Of a stretch of DNA of 28,330 nt, positions 5,877-14,922 are shown piece after piece. Made by a program: the position numbers and the translations under genes. The DNA comes from CAZTXD01 sp964617995 (GTDB lineage: Bacteria > Actinomycetota > Acidimicrobiia > Spongiisociales > ZC4RG35). Below the pieces are notes generated by a model. The model was given only the letters and a program-made list of their open reading frames with translations, was not told the DNA's origin and did not search any database. Numbering within the stretch: position 1 is the first letter of the stretch; each line of letters starts with the position of its first letter. The stretch is taken from contig CAZTXD010000034.1 in NCBI GenBank assembly GCA_964617995.1, forward strand, positions 1 through 28,330, given 5' to 3'.

Positions 5877-6830
5877 TCACAGGGGGAAACCGCGGGCGGT
5901 CATCCACTCGTCGTTGAACGCCTTCGACAGGTATCCCCGTCCCGAATCCGGCAGGAGGACCACCACCAGACTGCCTGGATCCTCCGCCGCCACTCGGCCG
6001 GCGCCCACCACCGCCATCCCGCAGGAAGGCCCGACCAGCAGGCCCTCCTCACGGGCCAGCCGCCGTGTCATGGCGAATGCCTCTTCGTCGTCGACCATCT
6101 CCCACCGGTCGATCATCTCGAGGTCGACGGTCTCGGGATAGAAGTCCTCGCCCACGCCTTCGGTGTGGTACTGATGGATGTCACCGTCTGGGCCGGCGGT
6201 GTAGATGGAGCCCTCGGGGTCGACGCCGACGATTGCGACCTCCGGCTTCTTCTCCTTGAGGTAGCGAGCCACGCCAGTGATGGTTCCGCCTGTTCCCACT
6301 CCGGCCGCGAACACGTCGATCTCGCCCTCGGTCTGGCACCAGACCTCGGGACCGGTGGTGGCGAAGTGGGCATCCGGGTTGGCGGGGTTCGTGTACTGAT
6401 CGGGGCGGAACGCCCCGGGGATCTCGGAGGTCAGGCGCCGGGCGACTCCGTAGTAGGACTCGGGGTGCTCCGGCAACAGGTCGGTGGGGGTGACGATGAC
6501 CTCCACCCCGTAGGCAGAGAGCAGGTCCCGTTTCTCCTGAGAGACCTTGTCGGGGACCGTGCAGATCACCCGGTAGCCGCGGACGGCTCCCACCATCGCA
6601 AGTCCCACCCCGGTGTTCCCCGAGGTGGGCTCGATGATGGTCCCTCCCGGGCCCAACAGCCCGTCGCGTTCGGCGGCATCGATCATCGAGACGGCAATAC
6701 GTTCCTTCACCGAGCCGCCCGGGTTCATGTGCTCGACCTTGGCTACGAGGTTGCCAGGGGGATGTACCCGGGCGAGGCGAACGAGCGGCGTATCGCCGAT
6801 GGCGTCGACGACCGACTCGGAGATCTGCAT
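5877..6830 (-). CDS. Cystathionine beta-synthase, catalytic domain only
   Basis: The 317-residue PLP enzyme has the fold-type II motifs: NPGGSVKERIA with the PLP lysine (about residues 37-47), PTSGNTG (about 68-74) and the phosphate-binding GVGTGGT (about 178-184). YLVEGVGEDF-like HTEGVGEDFYPETVD and the closing LLPDSGRGYLSKAFNDEWM are as in actinobacterial cystathionine beta-synthase, which makes cystathionine from homocysteine and serine in the reverse trans-sulfuration route; cysteine synthase activity is the alternative. The usual C-terminal pair of CBS (Bateman) domains is missing: the protein stops right after the catalytic domain, so S-adenosylmethionine-type regulation through that module is not expected. 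ATG 6830 is supported by TAGGCT 6 nt upstream. It is monocistronic and convergent with the RNA element at 5637. Confidence 0.88.
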   Translation of the reverse strand: MQISESVVDAIGDTPLVRLARVHPPGNLVAKVEHMNPGGSVKERIAVSMIDAAERDGLLGPGGTIIEPTSGNTGVGLAMVGAVRGYRVICTVPDKVSQEKRDLLSAYGVEVIVTPTDLLPEHPESYYGVARRLTSEIPGAFRPDQYTNPANPDAHFATTGPEVWCQTEGEIDVFAAGVGTGGTITGVARYLKEKKPEVAIVGVDPEGSIYTAGPDGDIHQYHTEGVGEDFYPETVDLEMIDRWEMVDDEEAFAMTRRLAREEGLLVGPSCGMAVVGAGRVAAEDPGSLVVVLLPDSGRGYLSKAFNDEWMTARGFPL

Positions 6831-6836
6831 CCCGTC

Positions 6837-6842
6837 AGCCTA
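6837..6842 (-). promoter_or_regulatory. -10 box for a leaderless transcript (TAGGCT)
   Basis: TAGGCT on the minus strand ends 6 nt before the ATG of the synthase gene. Confidence 0.5.
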
Positions 6843-6949
6843 TGCGGGTCGTCGCCCTGCGCCCAACGGTGAACACGGGCGAAACTCGGCGGGTGGAGGG
6901 AGGTGGCGACCGGGGCGGATGTGGTGGACTGGTCGTCGAAAGGAGAGCT

Positions 6950-7525
6950 ATGTCCAGACGAGCGATCGTCGTTGTGGGAGCCGGGGTCGTGCTGGTGGCC
7001 GTGTTCTTGCTGTTCCGACCCGACAAGTTATTCGTCGACGATGTCGTCGACGAGTCCCTGGAGGACGCCTTCGGAGCGGTCGTCGATGCCGCTCCGCCCC
7101 CGACAACGGTCGCCGATGAACCGGAGCCGGCCTCCACCAGCCCCACCACCTCGACAACCTCGACCACTTCGGTCCCGTCCACTACCACCGCGCCCGTCGG
7201 GCCTGTAGAGGTGTCGTCGGGGTCCTTCTTCGGGATCGATCACCGCGCCGAGGGAACAGCGACGATCTACGAGCAGGATGGACGCCACGTCCTCCGCTTC
7301 GAGGACGACACCGACATCCAGAACGGCCCCGATCTGTATGTGTGGGTGACGACCGACACCGATTGGGACGACCCCGGCGAGTACCTGGATCTCGGCAAGC
7401 TGAAGGGCAACATCGGCGGCCAGAACTACGAGCTTCCCCCGGAGTTCGATCCCGACGTTCACCGGCACGTTCTCATCTGGTGCTTGCGATTCACCGTGCC
7501 TTTCGCCGCTGTCGAGATGGGCTGA
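6950..7525 (+). CDS. Membrane-anchored DM13-domain protein
   Basis: The 191-residue protein starts at ATG 6950 behind a textbook AAAGGAGAG site. Residues about 5-22 form an N-terminal signal anchor (IVVVGAGVVLVAVFLLF). A Thr/Pro/Ser-rich linker (about 45-82) suggests an extracellular, possibly glycosylated spacer. Residues about 90-191 are a DM13 domain: GTATIYEQDG, then DIQNGPDLYVWV, LGKLKGNIGGQNYELP and the closing VLIWCLRFTVPFAAVEM with the family's conserved cysteine. DM13 domains have been proposed to act in electron transfer; the chemistry is unproven. It is followed by heme A synthase 91 nt on, which has its own promoter. Confidence 0.88.
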   Translation: MSRRAIVVVGAGVVLVAVFLLFRPDKLFVDDVVDESLEDAFGAVVDAAPPPTTVADEPEPASTSPTTSTTSTTSVPSTTTAPVGPVEVSSGSFFGIDHRAEGTATIYEQDGRHVLRFEDDTDIQNGPDLYVWVTTDTDWDDPGEYLDLGKLKGNIGGQNYELPPEFDPDVHRHVLIWCLRFTVPFAAVEMG

Positions 7526-7604
7526 CCCTCCTTCTGGACGGTGGGGAACGCCGTTCGTACAGAACCAGAGAAGGGGCGGAGTTCGCTCACGCGGTGGGTG
7601 CCCG

Positions 7605-7610
7605 TACCAT
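7605..7610 (+). promoter_or_regulatory. -10 box for a leaderless transcript (TACCAT)
   Basis: TACCAT ends 6 nt before the ATG of the heme A synthase gene; no ribosome site is seen. Confidence 0.5.
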
Positions 7611-7616
7611 CCGATC

Positions 7617-8507
7617 ATGCGCTCTGGGCTGACCCGTCTCGCTTGGGGGACGCTCGCCTTCAACGTGAGCGTGATCCTGATGGGGGCCGTGGTGCGGGCC
7701 ACCGGATCAGGAGCCGGATGCGGGCGATCGTGGCCCACCTGCCACGGTCAGGTGCTGCCCGAGCTGGAGGGCGCCACCGCCATCGAGTACACCCATCGGG
7801 GGCTATCCGGTGTCGCCCTGCTGTTGGTCGGCTTGCTGGCTCTGCTGGTCTGGCGCCGCTTCGGCCCCGGTGAACAGGCGCGAGTGGCGGCCGTGTGGTC
7901 GCTGGCGGCCATCATCGGGGAGGCGCTGATCGGAGCCGGAATCGTACTCTTCGAGTGGGTGGCCGACGACACTTCCGTCGCCCGGGCGGTATCGGTGCCC
8001 CTCCACCTCCTCAATACCTTCCTCCTTCTCGCGGCCCTCACCGTCACGGCTCATCTGGTGTCGGGAGGCGTGCCGTTACGTCCCTCGCTCCACCGCCGGA
8101 CCCGCAACTGGTTGGCGGTGGGAGCCGTTGCCTTCGTCCTCATAGCCGCCACCGGAGCGGTCACCGCCCTCGCCGACACGCTGTTCCCCAGAAGCGGCAG
8201 AGGGTCAGTCGCCGTCGAGCATTTCCTCACCGACCTGCGGGTCTTACACCCGATCGTGGCGTTGGTGGTGGTGCTAATCGCCGGTTACGCCCTGATCCGC
8301 CGTGGCGTGACCGGGCCATGGGTCAACGCCATCACGATCCTGGTCGTCGCCCAGCTCGCCTCCGGTGCTCTCGTCATCGCCCTCGACCTCCCGCTGTGGC
8401 TGCGGCTCACCCACCTGGCCCTGGCAGATGGCCTGTGGATCACCTATGTCATGGCAGGTGTGCGTCTTCTCGCCGGTGAGCAGCGTTTCGTGGAGGTGGG
8501 ATCGTGA
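7617..8507 (+). CDS. ctaA: Heme A synthase
   Basis: The 296-residue membrane protein oxidises the methyl of heme O to the formyl of heme A for cytochrome c oxidase. It shows the four-helix-plus-four-helix plan of CtaA/Cox15. RATGSGAGCGRSWPTCHGQ early on holds the conserved cysteine pair C35/C42. Candidate heme-ligand histidines are H60 (EYTHRGLSG), H130 (PLHLLNT), H211 (LHPIVAL) and H266 (LTHLALADGLW), one per half-repeat position as expected. About eight hydrophobic segments are visible and the length is usual for actinobacteria. The GTG start of the next gene overlaps the stop by 4 bp. Cytochrome oxidase genes themselves are not in the window. Confidence 0.95.
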   Translation: MRSGLTRLAWGTLAFNVSVILMGAVVRATGSGAGCGRSWPTCHGQVLPELEGATAIEYTHRGLSGVALLLVGLLALLVWRRFGPGEQARVAAVWSLAAIIGEALIGAGIVLFEWVADDTSVARAVSVPLHLLNTFLLLAALTVTAHLVSGGVPLRPSLHRRTRNWLAVGAVAFVLIAATGAVTALADTLFPRSGRGSVAVEHFLTDLRVLHPIVALVVVLIAGYALIRRGVTGPWVNAITILVVAQLASGALVIALDLPLWLRLTHLALADGLWITYVMAGVRLLAGEQRFVEVGS

Positions 8508-9169
8508 CGGCGTCGACGATCGACACCGTCCTCCTCGACCTCTACGACACCCTCGTCTGCAACGACTGGTCCACCCAGGCCGACATGATCGCCGGTCGGC
8601 TCGACGTCACCCCCGGGACGGTGAAGGCGGTCCACGACGACCTTCGCTCCGAACGCGACGGAGGAGGATTCGCCGATGCCCGCTCGGTGATGACGGCCGT
8701 CGTGAGTGCCTGCGGGGTGGAGCCGAGACCCGAGCTGGTCGACGAGCTGCTCGCCGCCGAGAAGGATCTTCTCGCCACCGGGGTGCACTGGTATGACGAC
8801 TCGGTTCCGTTCCTCCGGCGGCTCCGGGTGGATGGATACACCACGGGGGTCATAAGCAACTGTTCGGCTTCGACCCGCCCGGTGGTGGAGCGGCTGGGTC
8901 TGGAGAGCGAGACAGACGCAATCGTCCTCTCCTTCGAGGTTGGTTCGGCGAAACCAGCGCCGGAGATATTCCACGCCGCGCTGGAGGCCGTAGGTGGTGA
9001 GGCGCCTCGGGCCATGTTCGTCGACGACCGCGCCGACTACCTCGACGGCGCCGCCGCCCTGGGAATGCGTACGGTGCGCATCGCCCGTCCCGTCGCCTTC
9101 GGGGAGGACTCCACCGGCGGCGGCCATCCGGTGGTCACGACGCTGGAAGAGCTGAGGGGCTTGCTCTAG
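8504..9169 (+). CDS. HAD-superfamily hydrolase
   Basis: The 221-residue soluble protein carries the four haloacid-dehalogenase motifs: I, DLYDTLV (about 12-18, nucleophile D12; the fourth position is the acid/base Asp); II, ISNCS (about 121); III, the lysine in SAKPAPEIF (about 150); IV, VDDRADYLDGA (about 175). A helical cap lies between motifs I and II, so this is a class I-cap member, likely a phosphatase of small phosphorylated metabolites. It overlaps ctaA by GTGA and is surely co-translated with it, though a link to heme synthesis is not established. Its TAG stop shares bases with the convergent stop of the DUF255 gene (CTAG at 9166-9169). Confidence 0.88.
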   Translation: MTASTIDTVLLDLYDTLVCNDWSTQADMIAGRLDVTPGTVKAVHDDLRSERDGGGFADARSVMTAVVSACGVEPRPELVDELLAAEKDLLATGVHWYDDSVPFLRRLRVDGYTTGVISNCSASTRPVVERLGLESETDAIVLSFEVGSAKPAPEIFHAALEAVGGEAPRAMFVDDRADYLDGAAALGMRTVRIARPVAFGEDSTGGGHPVVTTLEELRGLL

Positions 9170-11172
9170 AGCAGCGCCCGAAGCTCCTCGGGGCCCGCCA
9201 CCGGGGCGTCGCACACGAACCGACGACACACATAGGCCAGGGTCTCGCCGTCCCGGCCTCTCTCGGCCAGCAGCGGAGGAATCCCGGTCGTCTCCGGTGA
9301 ATGAGCGATGGCCAGGGAGGGACGGAATCGTTCCCATGCCACCGATGCCAGACGACCGGCATCGGATCCGACCACCGCCAGCTCACGCGGTCCGTCGAGC
9401 AATGCCATCAGCACCCCCAACAGGTGACCGGCCCCGCTGGGAGCCCGCTCGATGATCGCCGCGGCCGAACGGACGACGTCCTCGGCCTGCCGCCAAAGCT
9501 CGGTGTCCCCGCTGTAGCCGGAGGCGAGAACCAGAGCTTCGGCTGCGAGGGAGTTTCCGGACGGGGAGGGGTTGTCGAAGTGGTCCTTGGGGCGAACGAC
9601 CAGTGCGGCCCCGTCATCGGCCGTGGTGAAGAACCCTCCCCTCTCCGTGTCGGCGAACCGTGACAGTTCAGAGACGAAACCCATGGCCGCCGTATACCAC
9701 CCGGTCTCCCCGGTGGCCGCATACAGACCGAACAAGCCCACGGCCATGGCGGCATAGTCCTCGAGGACGGCAGCCGGACCCAGCCGCTCCTTGGCCCATG
9801 AGCGATGGAGCTCGCCGCTGTCGTCTCGAAGACGGTCGAGAACGAACCGGGCGGCTGCCTTCGCCGCCGTCAGGTAGCGATCCTCGTCCAGCACCACCGC
9901 CGCTTCGGACAGGGCCCGGATGGCCAGGCCGTTCCACGCCGCCACGACCTTGTCGTCGAGCCCGGGCCGCATGCGTTCCGACCGTCGCGCCAGCAGGGCA
10001 AGCCCCGCGCGGTGAATCGCCTCCGCCGCCCGTGACACCTCCACATCGTGGTCGGCGGCGACGTCCGAGACGCTCCTCGCCCTGTGGAGGATGTTGGCGC
10101 CTTCGAAATTGCCGGCGGGGGTGACACCGAAGTAGTCGGCAACGATGGCCGCGTCGTCGCCGCACACCTCCATGAACTCGGAGTGATCCCACACGTAGAA
10201 CTTCCCTTCCTCCCCTTCGGAGTCGGCGTCCTCGGCCGAGTAGAAGCCGCCGTCGGGATGGCGGAGATCGCCGATCATGTACTCGAGGGTGTCGATGGCG
10301 ACCTCGGTCATCGCCCGGGAGTGGAACTCGACTCCCGCCCACAGGTAGAGGCGAGCGAGCTGGGCGTTGTCGTAGAGCATCTTCTCGAAGTGGGGCACCA
10401 GCCAGCGGGCATCCACCGAATAGCGAGCGAAGCCGCCCCCGAGGTGGTCGCGGATCCCGCCGGCCGCCATGGCCGCCAGCGTGGCCCGGACCATCTCGGC
10501 TGCACGGGGCGCCCACGGCCGGTCGTGGGCGCGAAGTAGGAACTCCAGGACCGGCTGCTGGGGGAACTTGGGGGCGTTGCCGAACCCCCCGTGCTGGGGA
10601 TCGAACTGACCGGTGAGGGCCTCCACAGCCTGTGTGAGCTCGGCTTCACCGGGCATGTCGGGGTAGGGAGGGAGCCGCTGGCCGATCGCTTCGGTCACCC
10701 TCTGGGCCTGCTCGGTGACGTCGTCGCGCCGTTCACGCCACACCTCGGATATGGCTTCCAGCACCGAGCGGAACCCGGGCATCCCGTGGCGGTCGGAGGG
10801 CGGGAAGTAGGTCCCGGTGAAGAACGGAGCGCCGTCGTGGTCGGTGAAGACCGTCATGGGCCAGCCGCCGTGGCCGGTCATCGCCTGGGTGGCCTCCATG
10901 TAGACGGCGTCGACGTCGGGGCGCTCCTCCCGGTCCACCTTGACGTTGACGAAGCTGCGGTTCATGTCCTCGGCGGTGGCTCGATCCTCGAAGGACTCGT
11001 GGGCCATCACATGGCACCAGTGGCAAGCCGAGTAGCCGATGGAGATGAGAACAGGAACGTCACGGCGCCGGGCCTCCTCGAAGGCTTCCTCGCCCCACTC
11101 GTACCAGTCCACCGGGTTGTCGGCGTGCTGGAGCAGGTACGGAGAGGCGGATTCGGCCAGTCGATTGGGCAT
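9166..11172 (-). CDS. DUF255 / YyaL-type thioredoxin-domain protein
   Basis: The 668-residue protein belongs to the YyaL/SPATA20 family. The N-terminus (MPNRLAESASPYLLQHADNPVDWYEWG) is the family signature and fixes the start at ATG 11172; the frame is open for 41 more codons upstream without family character. A thioredoxin-like domain (about 1-165) carries C50-H-W-C53 followed by HVMAHESFED and VKVDREERPDVD. The rest (about 180-668) is an alpha/alpha-barrel like that of N-acylglucosamine epimerases and glycosidases, with HFEKMLYDNAQL and GGFYSAEDADSEGEEGKFYVW as recognisable blocks. Its substrate is unknown in the family. TACGGT lies 10 nt and GGGAGGGG just before the start. The preceding gene is 46 nt upstream on the same strand. 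Confidence 0.93.
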   Translation of the reverse strand: MPNRLAESASPYLLQHADNPVDWYEWGEEAFEEARRRDVPVLISIGYSACHWCHVMAHESFEDRATAEDMNRSFVNVKVDREERPDVDAVYMEATQAMTGHGGWPMTVFTDHDGAPFFTGTYFPPSDRHGMPGFRSVLEAISEVWRERRDDVTEQAQRVTEAIGQRLPPYPDMPGEAELTQAVEALTGQFDPQHGGFGNAPKFPQQPVLEFLLRAHDRPWAPRAAEMVRATLAAMAAGGIRDHLGGGFARYSVDARWLVPHFEKMLYDNAQLARLYLWAGVEFHSRAMTEVAIDTLEYMIGDLRHPDGGFYSAEDADSEGEEGKFYVWDHSEFMEVCGDDAAIVADYFGVTPAGNFEGANILHRARSVSDVAADHDVEVSRAAEAIHRAGLALLARRSERMRPGLDDKVVAAWNGLAIRALSEAAVVLDEDRYLTAAKAAARFVLDRLRDDSGELHRSWAKERLGPAAVLEDYAAMAVGLFGLYAATGETGWYTAAMGFVSELSRFADTERGGFFTTADDGAALVVRPKDHFDNPSPSGNSLAAEALVLASGYSGDTELWRQAEDVVRSAAAIIERAPSGAGHLLGVLMALLDGPRELAVVGSDAGRLASVAWERFRPSLAIAHSPETTGIPPLLAERGRDGETLAYVCRRFVCDAPVAGPEELRALL

Positions 11173-11182
11173 GACCCCTCCC

Positions 11183-11188
11183 ACCGTA
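11183..11188 (-). promoter_or_regulatory. Possible -10 box (TACGGT)
   Basis: TACGGT on the minus strand ends 10 nt before the ATG at 11172, giving a leader of only a few bases. Confidence 0.35.
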
Positions 11189-11218
11189 ACGGCTGCACCG
11201 CGGGATCGGAACGGCCGG

Positions 11219-11986
11219 TCAGCCCCAGCGGATCCGGGCCTGCTTCCTCCACCGGGCGAGAACGCCGTCCCGTCCCTCGGCGGTGATCTCGTCACCCCGG
11301 TTCCACAGGCCCAGATACACCTGGGCGGCCGAGCCCGACAGGACGGCGTCGGCGTCGCCCTCCTCTCCCACCGTCACGCTGTTGGACTCGTCGTCGACGC
11401 GCATGGTCCATGCGTGGCCGGTGTCGTCGGCGACGACGCGAATCGTCGTCGGAGAGTCGAACCTCAGCTTGCCCTTTCCTCTGGGGAGGAAACCGCAGAC
11501 CAGCTCGTCGATGCCGTCGGCGGCCACCAGCGGGTCGAGCACGACCTCTTCCGCACGTGGCATCCTTCCCAGACGAGCGGCTAAGGCATCGACGCTGTGG
11601 ATCGTCGTCTCGTGTGCCTGGCGACGAGCCCAGAACCAGCGTGGAGGAGGGGCGTCACGCAGGAACACCATCGCCCGCAGGTCGTCCGGCGCCGCTTCGA
11701 TCGCGGCGAGGAGCGCTTCGAGTCCCGACGAGTACCAGGCGAACAGGTCCGTGGCAGCGGCGGCTTCCCGTGTCGAGGACCGGGGGTCGTGGTCGGCTTC
11801 TCCCCGAAGGTGGGCCGCAGCCCAGCGGTGCACCATGCCCTGATGAGAGACGAGGTCGCGAGCACGCCAGCGCGGGCAGGTGGGGACCCCGGCATCCAGC
11901 CCGGCCTCCATAGCCGCCTCGCGGAGCCTGGCGCCGCTCTCGGCCACGACCTTGCGGTGACGTTCCAGATCCACGATGGCGGGCAC
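11219..11986 (-). CDS. Mycothiol-dependent maleylpyruvate-isomerase-like protein (TIGR03083 type)
   Basis: The 255-residue protein has the two-part plan of this actinobacterial family. The N-terminal four-helix DinB-like domain (about 1-150) shows CPRWRARDLVSHQGMVHRW and the metal site HETTIHSVDA, where His, Glu and His bind a divalent metal. The C-terminal domain (about 155-255) is SCP2-like: VVADDTGHAWTMRVDD, then DAVLSGSAAQVYLGLWNRG. Relatives use mycothiol as cofactor for isomerisation or thiol transfer; the substrate here is not readable. GTG 11986 is chosen because TATCGT lies 7 nt upstream. The family is one of the better signs that the host makes mycothiol. Confidence 0.9.
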   Translation of the reverse strand: MPAIVDLERHRKVVAESGARLREAAMEAGLDAGVPTCPRWRARDLVSHQGMVHRWAAAHLRGEADHDPRSSTREAAAATDLFAWYSSGLEALLAAIEAAPDDLRAMVFLRDAPPPRWFWARRQAHETTIHSVDALAARLGRMPRAEEVVLDPLVAADGIDELVCGFLPRGKGKLRFDSPTTIRVVADDTGHAWTMRVDDESNSVTVGEEGDADAVLSGSAAQVYLGLWNRGDEITAEGRDGVLARWRKQARIRWG

Positions 11987-11993
11987 CGTGAAG

Positions 11994-11999
11994 ACGATA
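11994..11999 (-). promoter_or_regulatory. -10 box for a leaderless transcript (TATCGT)
   Basis: TATCGT on the minus strand ends 7 nt before the GTG at 11986. Confidence 0.45.
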
Positions 12000-12007
12000 C
12001 CGGACTA

Positions 12008-12395
12008 TCAGCCCTGGCAGGCCCTGTCCCACCCATTGGGAGGGCCGGCCGAATCGAGTTCGGCACACGACCCAAAGACGAGGGGTTCGAGTCTCGGGCG
12101 CAATCTCACATAGAGGTTGTCGACCTCGAAGAACCGGTCTCCGTCGGCGGGCGCTGTCAGGCTAAGCACATCGGGTACGACGGTCACCGCTACTTCCTCT
12201 GCGCCTTCCATGAAGGGGACTGCCAGAGGCACGATCGACGTCGTCGTGACGACAGCGTCCTGGGTGGTCGACTCTTGCCGCCCGGTCCCTCACTACCAGA
12301 TCCATGCCGCGGGCGTCGAACGGGCCTGCCAGTGCGGTGGCATGGCGGGTGAGGGCGAAGCGATGCTCCTGGTAGATCTTTGCATCCTCGGTCAC
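12008..12395 (-). pseudogene. Probable gene relic (two fragments in different frames)
   Basis: No intact gene lies in the 600 bp between 11987 and 12593. On the minus strand a frame from about 12395 reads VTEDAKIYQEHRFALTRHATALAGP, which recalls the first helix of ECF sigma factors (xYxxHRxALVRYATxLVG), but the rest of the sigma factor is missing. Near 12280 a second frame takes over (STTQDAVVTTTSIVPLAVPF, then DRFFEVDNLYVRLRPRLEPL, ending TGA at 12008) with protein-like composition but no family I know. Either a frameshifted small gene or two joined remnants would explain it. No promoter or ribosome site is evident. Confidence 0.3.
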
Positions 12396-12518
12396 TGCGG
12401 TACCACGGTCGGCATCGTCTCAGCGTTGCATGGAATAGAGCCGGTAAGGACGGTGTTTTCCTATTCGACACCCACCGTTTGTCTCCGAGATGCTGAATCT
12501 ATGTAGAGACATCGGGGG

Positions 12519-12547
12519 TTCACAAGCGGGCTTCCTTCTGGCATAGT
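12519..12547 (+). promoter_or_regulatory. Promoter of the primary-type sigma factor gene
   Basis: TTCACA (12519-12524) and CATAGT (12542-12547) are separated by exactly 17 nt, a good housekeeping-sigma promoter. Transcription would start near 12554, giving a leader of about 40 nt. Confidence 0.6.
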
Positions 12548-12593
12548 GGAATCCCCGCCGCCACCGCCTGCCTATCAACGAGGACGACTGTTC

Positions 12594-13580
<987 letters not shown>

Positions 13581-13587
13581 GCCGACC

Positions 13588-14751
13588 TCAGGGAGCCGGC
13601 ACCTCACATCCCGCCATCGACGGCCCGGGGATGTCGACGTCCCACACCACGGGCTCGGGAGCGGGGATCGGGTCGTGGTCTGTGGTCACGAACCGGACGA
13701 GGCCCCTGTACACCGCCTCGGCGTAGGCCTGGCGGAACTCGTCGGTCATGGCCAGAGCCTCCTCGGTGGGGTTGGAGATGTAGGCCCCCTCCACGATGAC
13801 GGCAGGCACCGCAGACCGGTTGAGGAGGGTGTAGTAGTCGCTGCCGTCTGGGTCTATCCGGGTGATGACCCCGCTGCCCTCCGAGCCCGCCCAGGCGGCT
13901 TCGAACCGTGCGAGTCCCGCTCGCAGCTCCTGGACGATCAGTCCTCCTAGGCGCGCCGACTCAGGGTCGGACACCGAGACGAACGCCTCAGATCCCGGGT
14001 GGTCGAGGGGCGTCTCGGGAGCCGTGTTGTGATGGATGGACACGAAGGCGGTGGCGTCGACCGAGTTGGCGACGGTGGCCCGGAACGTGAGTCCCAGCTG
14101 GTAGTCGCCGCCGTTGGGTCCATCGGGGCTGCGAGTCAGCACCGCGGTGGCAGCAGCCGGCACCGAGTCGCCGGTCGTGACGGCCCTGGTGGCCCAGTCG
14201 ATGTCGTGGGGGTTTCGCAGCAGGTCCACGAGACGGGAGGCGACATCGAGGTTCACCTCGGTCTCCGTCAGTCCAGTAGGGCCCACGGCCCCGATGTCGG
14301 GGAGCCCGTGGCCGGGATCGATGACGAACACGGACTGGTCGAATCGCCCTGCGGTTCGAGAGTCGAGGACCGTGCCGACTTCGACGTCGTTGGCGCTCAC
14401 CCACCCCTCGAGGTTGCAGGTGTCGAGAACCCGGTACCCGTCGGCGTGGGAGGCGATGACGGGGAGGAGGATCCCCTCTGCGATCGGCCTGCCACTCTCG
14501 TCCGGCGACGGATGGAGAGCGGTTCCCGGCCGACTGATCACGTAGGCGACTCTCGAGGAGGGAGGCGCGGTGGTGGTCGGGGAAAGGGCGGTCGTTTCGG
14601 CATGAGGAACTAGCGGGGCGGTATCGGAAACAGGTGACGTGGCGGATGAGGATGACCGATCGGCCGTCGCGTTGGTTGCCAAGAGCCACATCGTGACCCC
14701 GAGGAGCGATCCGAGCATCACCGATGTGACGAGGATGACACGCATCTTCAC
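13588..14751 (-). CDS. Exported N-acetylmuramoyl-L-alanine amidase (Amidase_3)
   Basis: The 387-residue protein cleaves the bond between muramic acid and the stem peptide of peptidoglycan. Residues about 4-25 are a signal peptide or anchor, followed by a Ser/Thr/Pro linker and a small SH3-like wall-binding segment (about 67-125, with EGWVSANDVEVG). The zinc amidase domain spans about 135-370. Its ligands are visible: His in VIDPGHG, Glu in LTETEVNLDVA and His in FVSIHHNT, with the catalytic Glu in IVEGAYISNP. The tail is Pro-rich. It ends 7 bp from the convergent sigma-factor gene. It probably works in daughter-cell separation or wall turnover. A -10-like TACGGT lies 15 nt before ATG 14751. 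Confidence 0.92.
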   Translation of the reverse strand: MKMRVILVTSVMLGSLLGVTMWLLATNATADRSSSSATSPVSDTAPLVPHAETTALSPTTTAPPSSRVAYVISRPGTALHPSPDESGRPIAEGILLPVIASHADGYRVLDTCNLEGWVSANDVEVGTVLDSRTAGRFDQSVFVIDPGHGLPDIGAVGPTGLTETEVNLDVASRLVDLLRNPHDIDWATRAVTTGDSVPAAATAVLTRSPDGPNGGDYQLGLTFRATVANSVDATAFVSIHHNTAPETPLDHPGSEAFVSVSDPESARLGGLIVQELRAGLARFEAAWAGSEGSGVITRIDPDGSDYYTLLNRSAVPAVIVEGAYISNPTEEALAMTDEFRQAYAEAVYRGLVRFVTTDHDPIPAPEPVVWDVDIPGPSMAGCEVPAP

Positions 14752-14905
14752 GTGCGCCTCACCGTAGGCGGAGGAGGGGCGCTACGGGCATCTCGCGGGG
14801 CTTCGGTGGACGACTCCCATGTCCCCCTACACGCAGGAGTGGCTCCGACGGTTCCCGATACCGGCTTGCCGGGCTAATTCGGTTCCGGTGGTCTGGGAGC
14901 GTCGA

Positions 14906-14911
14906 TAGTCT
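14906..14911 (+). promoter_or_regulatory. -10 box of the ABC exporter operon (TAGTCT)
   Basis: TAGTCT ends 11 nt before the ATG at 14923, so the leader would be only about 4-5 nt and no ribosome site is present. Confidence 0.4.
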
Positions 14912-14922
14912 GACCGCCTCGC

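Noticed and set aside
5708..5917. GTG-started frame after the 14-codon leader ORF, with a GGAGGTGG 10 nt upstream
   Set aside because: It reads through hairpins and the terminator into the opposite gene; structured RNA explains the region better.
5838..6872. 344-codon plus-strand frame antisense to the cystathionine synthase
   Set aside because: It starts in a terminator hairpin and has no recognisable domain.
12085..12105. tRNA T-arm-like GGTTCGAGTC on the plus strand
   Set aside because: No acceptor, D or anticodon stem can be built around it.
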